Positions 35,259-45,353 of a stretch of 64,000 bases of DNA are shown in pieces. Under the pieces are notes generated by a model that saw only the letters and a program-made list of their open reading frames with translations, ran no database searches and was not told where the DNA came from. The translations under genes and the position numbers were made by a program. The first letter of the stretch is position 1, and every line of letters starts with the position of its first letter. Origin of the DNA: Fulvia fulva (taxonomy: Eukaryota; Ascomycota; Dothideomycetes; Mycosphaerellales; Mycosphaerellaceae); NCBI RefSeq assembly GCF_020509005.1, contig NC_063014.1, forward strand, positions 3,906,001 through 3,970,000, in the 5' to 3' direction.

Positions 35259-36760
35259 ATCCCGCGGTAGGCAATAAGTTTCGTAAACTCCTTCGTTAAG
35301 GAGAGAATAACGTAGATTGTCCTTAGGAAGCGTAAGGAGGGCAACCTTATATATATAGAATGCGGGATCCCCTAGGGCTTAACACTATCTCTAATCCTCT
35401 TCTTAATCTTTATAGCGGACCTAATCCTACTACTTACCTTACTATAAACGTCGGCCTCGGGGTTCGTCGACGATACGAACATCCTAGCCTAGTTAACGAC
35501 GACCGAAGAAAACTACCGGCTACTTATAGAAAGACACGAGGTATACGAGGAATAGGCACGTCGATACGGCGCCCTTTTCGCCCCGGAAAAGTACTAGCTT
35601 ATCCACTTTAGCAAGGCAAGAACCTACTACAATATATAAGTAACGGTAACTATCTAGGGTTACGTAACGAAGCCCTCTCCCGAATTACGAGTCCTAGGAA
35701 TCTAGCTAGACCCTAAGCTTAGCTAGAACCCCTAGATTAGGAAAGCCTAGAATAGAGCCTAGGTTAACGAGGCTATAATAACTAGACTTATAACGTTAAT
35801 ATAGGGAGCTACGTTTAGTAAGGCAAGGGTTATATATAAGACGATCGTAAAACTAGTAATACTCTACGGGGCCGAGATATAGGGGATAGGAGGAGTAGGC
35901 AAACCGATCCCGAAGCGGATAGAGGGACCCCTAAACCGGACGTAGGCCGCGAACCTTAGACGGATACTAGGAGCCTATAAGATAATACTAACGAGAGTAG
36001 CGGAGGTAGAGATAGGGTCCCCCTAATTAAACATTATATTAAGGGGATGAGGATCTAATACGCTAGGAAGACGGCGGATTATCTAGTATAATAAGCTATT
36101 CGGGGCTCTACGGAGAAGATCGCTAGGAGGTACGACCGACTGCCTAGCCTTAGGGTACGTTAAAGCTAAAAGTAAGACGACCTACGTACGTTTAAAGTCG
36201 TTAAACGAACCTAGGAGTGGCTAGAGAGGAAGGAGGACGCGGAAAGGGCACGGAGGAAAAAGGGCAATAAGGTAAAGATATAAAGCCTCGTAGAGTAGGT
36301 AGCGGGCTGCCTTTAGGAATAGGAATAGAAAGAGAATCCCCTACCGAATCGAGGACCCCTAGCCTTACGCCCCTTCTAGAGACACAACTACCTACTCTAC
36401 TGTGACCTAATAAGGGCCGAAGTAAGTACGCGTCACAGATTAGGTCCGAATATATCGGGTTAAGGGCCTACCTATATAGAAGGAAAGTCCCGGACGTATA
36501 TAGCCTAGTATACTAGTATAACTACCCGTTATAGAACCCGGAGTATATAATACTACGGTGCCCGTAATAGGTAGAAGGACGAGGCTAGTAGAGAGCCAAG
36601 GTAGTAAGACGCGACTACTAGTTAATCGTAACGGACAAGCGAGACGTAAAACGGATAGTATAGTAGATACTATAGTAGGGCTTTCTTAAACAGTTCGCGC
36701 TAGCTAGCGAGACGGAGGAGTAGATAGAGAAGAGGCGGGAGGTCAAGGGGGTATAGATAG
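35259..36760 (+). pseudogene. L3b ORF2 relic (RT from YLRQKGIP to C-terminus)
   Basis: Enters RT at YLRQKGIPR, continues with GIP-stop-GLTLS, SGFVDDTNIL (about 35457-35490), the EKY-stop-LIHFSKART block (about 35587), LRVLGI-stop-LDPKLS, and a C-terminal RRKVPDVYS block with degraded Cys/His positions (about 36480-36560). Stops are TAG at Gln/Trp codons. Confidence 0.8.
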
Positions 36761-36848
36761 GGTAGTTATTAGGGCAGGCCTATAATACTAGTATACCCTT
36801 AATAAGGAAAACACGAAAGAAGGCAAGGTTAAGAACGTATAGGAGAGG

Positions 36849-36886
36849 AGAGGGGGTTTTTACTCTATAATACGAGTTTCCCCTCT
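36849..36886 (+). other. L3b 3' UTR hairpin
   Basis: Outer AGAGGGG (36849-36855) with CCCCTCT (36880-36886), seven pairs; inner ACTC (36862-36865) with GAGT (36874-36877). T-rich internal loops on both sides. Confidence 0.65.
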
Positions 36887-36937
36887 ATAACTAGAAGTAG
36901 GTAGTATAGCTATATAGGCCAACAGGCTCTATAATAG

Positions 36938-36960
36938 CTTAATGAACAATATATATATAT
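36938..36960. repeat. Target-site duplication of L2c, left
   Basis: cttaatgaacaatatatata and further TA; repeated from 41939. The duplicated word is the 3' tail of L3b. Confidence 0.85.
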
Positions 36961-37030
36961 AGATAGATTTGTTATTCCCCTGTTCTAGGACCCTATCCGG
37001 CCTATATAGGTATATATCTATTGTTATATA

Positions 37031-37065
37031 TAAAGGGAAACCCGAATAGGTGAAAACCCTTCCCG
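37031..37065 (-). other. L2c 3' UTR hairpin
   Basis: Same sequence type as L2b: ACCT/GGGT inner stem and AAGGG/CCCTT outer stem on the minus strand. Confidence 0.6.
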
Positions 37066-37109
37066 CCGCCGACTACTCCTTATCTAGTTTAGCTTTCCCT
37101 CTGAACGTA

Positions 37110-40100
37110 CGTAGTCTATGTTACTACCCCGTTAGCCCCCGCTCCTAGCCGGTCTCGTCGCGCTACGTCGTGTCCTCTCTTCCTATACTGCTCCTACTAG
37201 GCGGTACTGTTCTAGCTAGCCCTTCTCTAGTATCCATTTCGTAATACGCCGTAGGTCCTTAGCGTTGTTAAGAAGTGCCCTAATCGTCCGGTTCCTCGCC
37301 TTTGCTATCTACTCCCCCCTTCCTAGCGACTACCTCGGATAGACGAGGAGTACGTACCGTACGTACTAGGAGCGATAGCCGTAGGGGCAGCTAGTATTCG
37401 TGTATCCTAGAACCTTCCTCTATAATAGGTACCCCTAGAGGCCGATATGTTCGCTTCGTAGTTGGGTTACTATACTACTCTATGCCCTCGTAAGGCGGTA
37501 GTAGATAAGCTTCGGGGGGTGCTTGACCGCGGATTTTGTAGCTGACTATTCCTTAGGTTGTCCCGCTAGCTAAGGGCGTCTACTATACCCTACAACCTAG
37601 TTGTTCCACCTCTCTTTCTATAGTTGCTCTATAAGAGATTTCTTACCTTCCTATTATGTTGCTAGCTATTCGTCCCTTACCCGGTAGTTCGGCTCGTTTC
37701 CGGGTCGAATGCCTCTATACGCTAGTACTGATTCGCGGGCCCTTACGACTACACTAGCGATGACCTTCTATACTAGGTACTGTGCCGACTTGCCTAAGTA
37801 GGAGGTCCGTAGTCCCTAGATATATAGGTCGATCGGCGGTATAGTAGTCTCGTACTTAAGCATCCTCGTTAGTGTCGACTTATATACCCCGGTGACCTTC
37901 CTTAGGCATTGGTTTTGGATCTTCGCTAGCGGCGCGACGAGTCCCTTCGATAGGCAGGCCCTCTCGCCTAAGGACTACACTTAGCTACTATAGGTAAGGA
38001 CTGGCCGTATAATAGCCGTATATAGAAGTCGTGACTACCGGAAGTCCGCCCCCTATATAGACGTAGTGAGCCTCTAGCATAATGCTATATTCTGTTCAGC
38101 TTTCCGTAATATTGCCTATACGTCCTTCCTCTACCGTAGCGCCGGGTCCACCTATAGTCCGAGGATCCTAAGCTAATTTGCCGGGTTAGTCGTGTGCCCC
38201 TATATCTAGATAGAAGCTTGTATATTATAGAACCGTGGCCGGCGCGTAAAGTGTATCAGATTGTACTTTTCTAGGGCAAACCGAGCCCCGTGCCTCCTAG
38301 CCTAGTCCTCGTAGATCTTGTGCTTCTCTTCTAGTAGCCTATAGTTCTCCTTAGTCGAGGAAGACTACGCTAGGATGTTTATGTCGTCTACGAAGCCGCT
38401 CGTAGCGGTGTTCTAGGATTCTAGGGCTAGGAGTAGCGTCGCTATAAAGAAGAGGAACAGAATAGGTACTAGCGTTAAGCCTTACGGGATTCTAGTATAG
38501 ACTACTTGAAATAGGCTTCTGTACTAGCCGACTAGGATCGACGTACTACGGTTTTGGAGGTAGGACCGTACGAAGTTAACAAGCCACTTAGGGAGTCCTT
38601 TCGACCTTAGGATATAGAGTAGCCGCGGGTATAACACGTAGTCGAAGGCTCCCGATATGTCTAGGCTAAGTAAGGAAGCCACCTTGTCCCTATTCTTATA
38701 CTAGATGGCCTTTACCTAAGAGGTGATAAGTTCTATCGCGGATAGTGTCGATCGCTATAGGCGCGTACCTATCTAGGTGTCCGGGAGTAGGGAGTGTTCC
38801 TCTACCGCCTCGGAGAGTCTCGTTATAACTAGCTTCTTAAGCGCCTTCCTAAGAGTGTTAAGGAGCGTAATTAGGCGATACGACTTCACCTACGTATAGT
38901 CTTCCTTCTACGGCTTACGTAGGACCACTGTCGTCGATTGTTTAAAAGCTATCGGGTAGTACCCGGTCTATAGGTAGGCGTTAAAGATCGCTATAACTAC
39001 TAGGGCTAGTTGATCTCTACACTTCTTTAGTAGCTCGTTTAGGATCCTATCCGGCCCCGGGGCTTTCTTCGCCGGTAACTTCCTTAGTATAGCGGCAACT
39101 TCTCCCTCGGACACCTCCTATTAGACCGCGATACTAGGGGCTAGGGGAGTAGAGCTGTTTATATCGCTTAGATCAGCCTCGACTAGGGGCGGGAAGAACT
39201 TGCTAGCTAGTAGACGCGCCTTAGCCTCGGGGTCGCTAACCGGGCCACTAGGCGATTGTAGCGCTAGGATAGAGAAGGAGGGGCCCTATATAGGGTCCTG
39301 TCGGGCCCATTTCGCTAGCTTCTACATCCTCTCTAGCTTGCCGGCGATTTCTTCTACTATAGCCCTCTAGCCGACTGCTTTCTCCCTTCGTATTATAGCT
39401 TTCTTCTGTTAGTATACCTCCCTATATACGTTCTAGGCCTCCTCGCTATAGCTGCTCGTCTATACCCGGCGGGCTCTCCTTGCTTCTCTTACTACCGTAG
39501 TGTACTCCGGCGTCTAGTATAGTTTAGACTATGTCGTTAGTTAGGTAAGCGGAACGTGAAGTAAGGTCGCTTTTCTTATTTCGTCTATTAACCCCTAGAC
39601 TGCTTCGTCTATCTCGTCGTTACTGTTATATTGCTACTACGCGATCTAGACTAGCCTCTTAGAGTTATCGAGGTACGCCTAGATATTGGCCTAGTAGGCC
39701 TTTCCCTAGTTTGGCTTAGGGGTACTCGCTAGTATACGTTATATCTATATCGTAATAGAGGTCCTGACTAGTATATAGTCTAACGACGCCTCGAGTCTAT
39801 GTTCGATCCTATAGTAGGTTACCGTGTAGTAGTAGCTATCTAAGATCTAGGAGAGGTCGATCGTGCCTTAGAGTCCCCCTCTCTTCTAGGTGCCTAGGTC
39901 CTTCGGGGTATTAAGGGCAATTGCGTTGCTCGCTATTAAGTCGAGTACTTCGTCGGCTATAGGGTACGGCTACATAAGGCTTTCCTAGGAAGGGTAGTAT
40001 ATATTGAAGTCTCCTACTACGATATGGCACCCTTGTCTCTTAAGCGCACTGTCTAGGTGTCTGTAGACCCCTAGGTCGCGGCTAGACCTCGAGGCTAGCG

Positions 40101-40445
40101 GTTATATATATAGGTTGTGTATCTAGGTGCTACCTACGTAGAGGGAGGTAATATCGCCCCCGCCTTCTTCGTCTACGTAGTACACTACCTCCCAGTCGGA
40201 TTCTAGTATGTCCTTACTAATATAGAAGCACGTGCGGGGTCTGCCGTCGCCTCGTAGGTATGTCGTGTAGCCTAGTGACTTGTAGGTCGTTAGTCTCTTA
40301 TAGTACGGGTTAATCTATAGCTCCTAGATTATAAGGACGTAGTAGACGCGCGGGTCCGCCTCGTATAGGAAATGGTTCTGGACTATATCCTTGCTATAGT
40401 TAACGTTATACTAGATGATGCTAAGCGTGTCGAGGCTAGTTATCG
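37110..40445 (-). pseudogene. L2c ORF2 relic
   Basis: Minus-strand frame from a plausible ATG near 40442 (M-P-I-T-S-L-D-T), about a dozen codons before YNVN. The endonuclease has QEL-stop-IN with TAG at 40315-40317, GDFN block near 40010, SDHxPI region degraded. RT: KAPGPDRI near 39040-39060, SLDISGAFDYV near 38630-38665, GFVDDINIL near 38375-38400. C-terminal LRSEHIGL near 37445 and CPYGY-like Cys/His block near 37380. Broken by TAG codons; DDT is DDI as in L2a. Confidence 0.85.
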
Positions 40446-40449
40446 GCAT

Positions 40450-41560
40450 CGACAATCATTTCCTCTATATCGTCCTATATCCTACTGCCCTATACGTCCT
40501 AGTCTACGCCTATCGGCTATGTACTAAAGGGGAGCCGGGCCTAGTTAGATTCCCTCGCCGTAGCTAGTAGAGCACGTGGCCTCCCGTACGCCCTAGGTTA
40601 CGCATCCTTTATATCGTTCTCGGCCCTAGGGCGCTTATGCCCGACCGCCGCTAGTTAGTTCCGGTATAGGCTAGCCTTACGGTCGCCGTAGAATCTTAGG
40701 GCGACGGTTCTATTTGTGATTGCCTTGTTTTTCGCCAGTTTCCGCTATAGGCATTCCGTACTATACGATAGGTAGTGCCCCGGACAGTTCGCGTACCGTT
40801 TCGTAGTCGATATATAGTCCCTAGACATATAGTCTCCTACGTAGTTCGAGCAGGCCTGCTTATTTGTACACGTGTAGGTTTAGTGTCTATACTGTTAGCA
40901 TTTGAAGCATTAGAGGATACGAAAGGATAAGGAGTGCTTTTCTACTGTCTTGAGGCTATATTACTAGACTAGGCCTTGTTCTATCGCTAGATCCGCCGCT
41001 TTCGCGTCTTATAGCTATACTATTAGCGCCGAGGCCTTCTTACCTTCTAGCCATTTCCTATAGAGCCAAGTCGCCTTCTAGATTAGAGAGTTAAGAGTGA
41101 CCGGGTTGTCCTCTTAGAGAGCGCGTAGGTAACCCTAGTTAGTTAGGTCAAACTCCTTAGGCATATCGTGGACTAGGATCGTGAATTGTTTCGTTAAGAC
41201 CTTCGCTAAAGCCGCAACCTTAGATGCCTACTATAGCTATGCCTCTAGGTACCTCCTAGCAGTAGTAGAGCTAGTATAGATCTATAGAGTGCCGTTAGAC
41301 TGTTAGTTCACTACGACCACCCCTAGTTAGTTGATTCGTTAGGCGAGCTCCTTGTTCGATAGCTTCGTAACTTCGGCCTAGTCTTCCTTTGCTACAATAC
41401 GGATCGTAACTGTATCGTACGTTAGGCGGGGGCCTAGTATCGATGCCGCGACCGATGCCTAGCTATAGGGGTGTTGATTCCGGGTGGCCTTACTAATCGC
41501 CTAGGACGTCGTCCTTATTTCTTGTTGCCCTCGGTGATACGACAGTACAAGCGCCGTGCG
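40450..41560 (-). pseudogene. L2c ORF1 relic with readable CCHC knuckles
   Basis: The best preserved L2 ORF1. Minus strand reads V-T-L-N-S-L-I, then a Trp-containing block (WLYRKWLEGKK, about 41030-41065), then the knuckle region: CFKC-stop-QYRH near 40900, a CTNKQACSNYVG block, and CPGHYLSYSTEC near 40740-40775. Start not determined. RNA-binding gag-like role. Confidence 0.7.
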
Positions 41561-41938
41561 TAGCTAAGTGATTATTACCTATAGAGACCGGTAAGGGAGC
41601 TAATCGTTAGTTTCTATACTTTTTGCGTCCTCTATAAGTTGCTACTAGTTGTCTTAGGGGGGCTTCGCCTATAGGGCCGTAGGCGCCGTTAGTACCGTAG
41701 CCTAGGCTACTATTACCTAGGAGTTGCCTAATGTAGCTAGGCACCTCCGCGGCGTTTGGAGCTGAAGAAACAGGGTGAAGAGAGCTTCAAGCTGTCCAGA
41801 TTGAATAAGGTAGAACTCCCTTAGTCCTAGGGGCAGTGGCCTACTTTATATATCGTTAGAATAGCCTTAATAAGAGCTTTCGAATGTGTCTTGTTTTGGC
41901 GTAGAGATCGATAGAAAGCTTTTTTCGTCGTATCTATT

Positions 41939-41983
41939 CTTAATGAACAATATATATATATATATATATATATAGATAGATCG
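41939..41983. repeat. L3b tail remainder and right duplications of L2c and L3b
   Basis: CTTAATGAACAA followed by a long TA run (duplicate of 36938-36960), ending in tatatagatagatcg (41969-41983), the right-hand duplication of L3b. G2 resumes at 41984. Confidence 0.8.
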
Positions 41984-43545
41984 CTCGATAAATACCGAGC
42001 CTAAGTTCGCGAAGTCCTACTTAAGCTACGTAAAGCCGGACTACTAGTTAATATCGACAAATACGAGTTCTATATTAGTAGAATCAAGTACCTCGGCCTT
42101 ATAATAATAACTAAAGGAGTCGAAATAGATCTAGCTAAAGTTAAAGCTATTATAAACTAGGAGACGCCTCGTAACGTTAAGGATAGCCTTATATTCCTTA
42201 GTTTTACCGGTTCCTATAGGAAGTTTATTACTAGATACTCGAATATAACCACTTGCCTTACTAACCTTACTAAGACTAGAGGGAAGAGCAAAGTTAACGG
42301 CAAGGTCGTTAAGAGACCCCTACTTATATAGAGTCCCGAATATAATACCGCCTTTAACGAGTTAAAGTAGAAATTTAGTAAAGTAGGAATACTAGTATAC
42401 TACTAACCTAGAGAATAGATCAAGGTCGAAACAGACTTAAGCGACTAGGTTAATATAGGAGTCTTGTTATAACTAATCGATAGAGTCCTACGCCCTACCG
42501 CAATCTACTTAAAGAAGCTTAGCCCGTAGGAGTATAACTATAATATCTATAATAAGGAGCTATTAGCTATCGTTAAGGCTTTCGAAGGATAGTAACTAGA
42601 GTTAATCGGAGCTATAGACGATAAGCTAGTACGGGTCCTAATAGACTATCGTAACCTCGAGTACTTTATAACGACTAAGTAGCTAAATAGACGTTAAGCG
42701 CGCTAGGTAGGATTCCTGTCGTAGTTTAACTTTAAGATTATATATCGTACTAGACTCTAAGGGACAAAGCCTAATAGCCTAGCCCGTCGTAGCTAGAATA
42801 TACCGGCGGGGGTAGATAACGAGAGAGTATAGTATTAATAGTAGACGATCTAAAAACTATATAATCTCGACATCGTTACGCAATTCGTAGTATAAATTAC
42901 TACTAATCGTCCGTCTACCTATCGCTTACCCTTAGTAAGCGATTTGGAAGACGACGAAGATTACTATATAACTAACGCCCCGAGAAGGTTAGTACGACTA
43001 GCGACCTAACGAGAGCCGCTATAACTACTACTCGAACTAGATAAGAACTACTCCGAGAGTAATAGCGAGGAGGAGTTTATAGTACTAACTACCGCGCCTA
43101 CTATAGAAGTAGTAAGTAACCTACCGGTACTACTACTAGAGACCGATAATAAGATATAAGTTACGGAGGACGACCTATATAACGAAGCCTACGATAGTAA
43201 GTCGATAAAGGCTAAGATAGTACGTCTTAAATTAGACCTATAGTAAGGATATACTAATGCCTAGTTATAATAATAGAAGATCGCTACTAGTAACTATAAG
43301 ATTATTTTAGATAGACTCTACGTTAATAAAGCGCTTTATATACATACTTTCTAAAAACTTAGGATATATATAATTAGTAGATACTATAATAAGAAGGTAG
43401 CCGGCTACTAAGGTACGGCTAGGACGTCAAGCCTACTATAACGACAGAGCCTCTTTTAACCGAATATAGCTAGCGATATAGCTAGATACGTACGCTACTA
43501 CCTAACCTACCGGCGCTCGACTCCCTCGAGACTTCTAAAGTAGGG
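41984..43545 (+). pseudogene. G2 pol relic, C-terminal part (RT end, RNase H, integrase start)
   Basis: Continues the frame cut at 34165: VREVLLKLRKAGLLVNIDKYEFY, then GFxGSYRKFI near 42200, RNase H block near 42530-42590 ([15 protein letters not shown]), a NRRQAR-like block near 42690, and the integrase zinc region near 43440-43530, where the expected Cys are Tyr (YYLTYRRSTPSR). It stops before the integrase core; G3a lies just downstream. Confidence 0.75.
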
Positions 43546-43582
43546 CATGTTATCGCCCTATTATATACTAGGACATACCTAT
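43546..43582. other. Short flank of G3a
   Basis: Contains TGTTATCGCCC (43558 onward), which could be an LTR start of another element. The last five bases, CCTAT (43578-43582), are the left target duplication of G3a. Confidence 0.4.
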
Positions 43583-44102
43583 TGTCATAGTCTCCCTATA
43601 GAGTGTATAGAAGGTGGGGACAGAAGAGCCTTAGAGTGCTCAGAAGTCGTTAAGAAGTGACAGTCTAGCTTAGTATATGAGCGCTAAGAATTATATACCC
43701 CGTAACATTCACTACGGGACCTAGCCCTCCAAATTCACCCCTCTACCAAACCTTGACAGATTCACTTCGGCTCGTGACTATGTGACTTACGGTACTCCCG
43801 CGAGCACCCGCGACTACGCTAGACCCTAGAAGAAGTACGTGGAAGACTCGGAACGTAGGGCAGGTTGGAATAAGGTTTTGAGCAAAGCTACTAAGCGCGG
43901 CTTCGTACGGGTTAGCCCTATTAATACGGGAACACGTACTCGCGAGGGTCGCGTATAAATATCTAGCCTTCCCTAGGCCTCTCTTACTTTCTTCGTCTTT
44001 TGTTTTGTGTAGCAATCATACTATACCCTTTTGTATCTGCACTTCGTACCTATATTCTCGCTTTTACCCTTATATCTTATAGGCTAGGCTCTCGCCCTAA
44101 CA
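43583..44102 (+). repeat. G3a 5' LTR
   Basis: 520 bp, from TGTCATAG to CCCTAACA. Differences from the 3' LTR that I saw are transitions. Confidence 0.92.
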
Positions 44103-44171
44103 TTATAAAAGACTAACAAACCGTCAACTACTCGAGTCATCCTTATAGGTAACCACGCTACCGATAGAAGT

Positions 44172-45353
44172 GTCAACCTCGACAACCAAGGCACTCTATT
44201 CCACTTTAGTGAGTAGACTAACATCCCCTTCTCGAACGCCGCTACCTTCGGTACCTAGGCAAACGCTAACCCCGACACCGCCTACGCTCTTATTAACCGC
44301 ACCGTCTCCTCTTTCCGCGAGACCGCCTAGTAGGTCGAGCAAGTAAACAACTAAGCAACATACCTTTAAGGTATTATAAACACCTTCTAGAACCTCGCCC
44401 CGTACGCCGATAACAACCGCCGCTAGTACTTCTCTAAGAAGGTCAACGACCTAGACGAGTTCGACGGTAACAAGAGTAAGTTTAAGGCATTTAAGACACA
44501 GCTTACTATCAAGCTGTTAGCTAATGCCGACCACTTTCCGTAAGAGAAGGACAAAGTTACGTACGTCTTCTCCCTCCTTCGGGGAGACGCCGCGGCTTAG
44601 GTATAACACTATATCGACAACGCCACGTAGACTATCGGCTACCCGCACGTCCTTACCTTGATATAGGACCTCCGTGCTGCCTTTAGTGATCTAGACCGTA
44701 GAGCCACCGCCTAGAACGCTATCTATAACCTCCTCTAGAAGAACAAGAGCTTCGCCGAGTATCTCGCGGCCTTTAACCGCGATATCGGGTTCACCGGCTA
44801 TAACGAAGAGACTAAGAAGAGCACTCTCCGCCGTGGTTTGTTAGTAGAGCTTCTTCGAGCCCTCGAGGATAAGGACGTCGGTACTATAAGCTTCCGTGAG
44901 CTCGTCGAGACCTACTAGCGCCTCGACTCTATAAAACACACCGCCTCTCTCCTCGCTTCCCGTTCTTAAGGTCGTTAGCCTCGTAGTCCCGGAAGCCACT
45001 TCGCTGCTCTACTAGGCGCCGCCGCTCCTACGGCTCTCCCTCCCGTCTCTATAGGTGACGCTATAGATCTTAGCGCTAGTGCCGCCGTCCCTCGAGTCTA
45101 GGGCCTCGTCAACGGTAAGCTCACTCCCGAAGAGAAGCTTCGCCGTCGCTAGGCCGGACTCTATACCTACTACGGCGGTCTAGGCTATATCGTAGCTAAC
45201 TGTCCGTAGCTCGCTACCCGTAACGCCCGTAACCCGGTTCGCGGCGCTATCGGCGCTATCGAGCCTACTCCTACTGCTCCCGCTAAGTAGGAAAAAGCCT
45301 AGGTCTTCCTTATCGACGCGATGAAGACTAAGAACAACGTTTACCGAAAGTGA
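44172..45353 (+). pseudogene. G3a gag relic
   Basis: Frame from about 44172 to a TGA at 45351-45353, which is also present in G3b and so is probably the natural stop. Gag core with LLANADHFP, an SFAEYLAAFNRDI block near 44750-44790, and a single knuckle near 45160-45200 read as YTYYGGLGYIVANCP, Cys to Tyr at two positions. All other stops are TAG/TAA at Gln/Trp-type codons. It overlaps pol, which lies in the -1 frame. Confidence 0.8.

Larger units (their letters stand above)
34166..36960 (+). mobile_element. L3b: internally deleted LINE inserted in G2
   Basis: 5' end GTCGACGACGAGAA as in L3a. A 1.09-kb 5' segment is joined at about 35258 to the RT at YLRQKGIPR. 3' UTR hairpin at 36849-36886. 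The tail (CTTAATGAACAA, then TA repeats) is interrupted by L2c and continues at 41939-41968. Total about 2.8 kb. It lacks the endonuclease and the first half of RT. Confidence 0.8.
36961..41938 (-). mobile_element. L2c: full-length LINE inserted in the tail of L3b
   Basis: About 4.98 kb on the minus strand, colinear with L2a. 3' tail at 36961-36970, hairpin 37031-37065, ORF2 relic about 37110-40445, ORF1 relic about 40450-41560, 5' end near 41938. It keeps more TpG/CpA than L2a or L2b, so several Cys and Trp codons survive. Confidence 0.88.

Noticed and set aside
35360..35611. 83-residue plus-strand ORF starting MRDPLG.
   Set aside because: Out of frame with the L3b RT (GIPQG and FVDD blocks), so a shadow.
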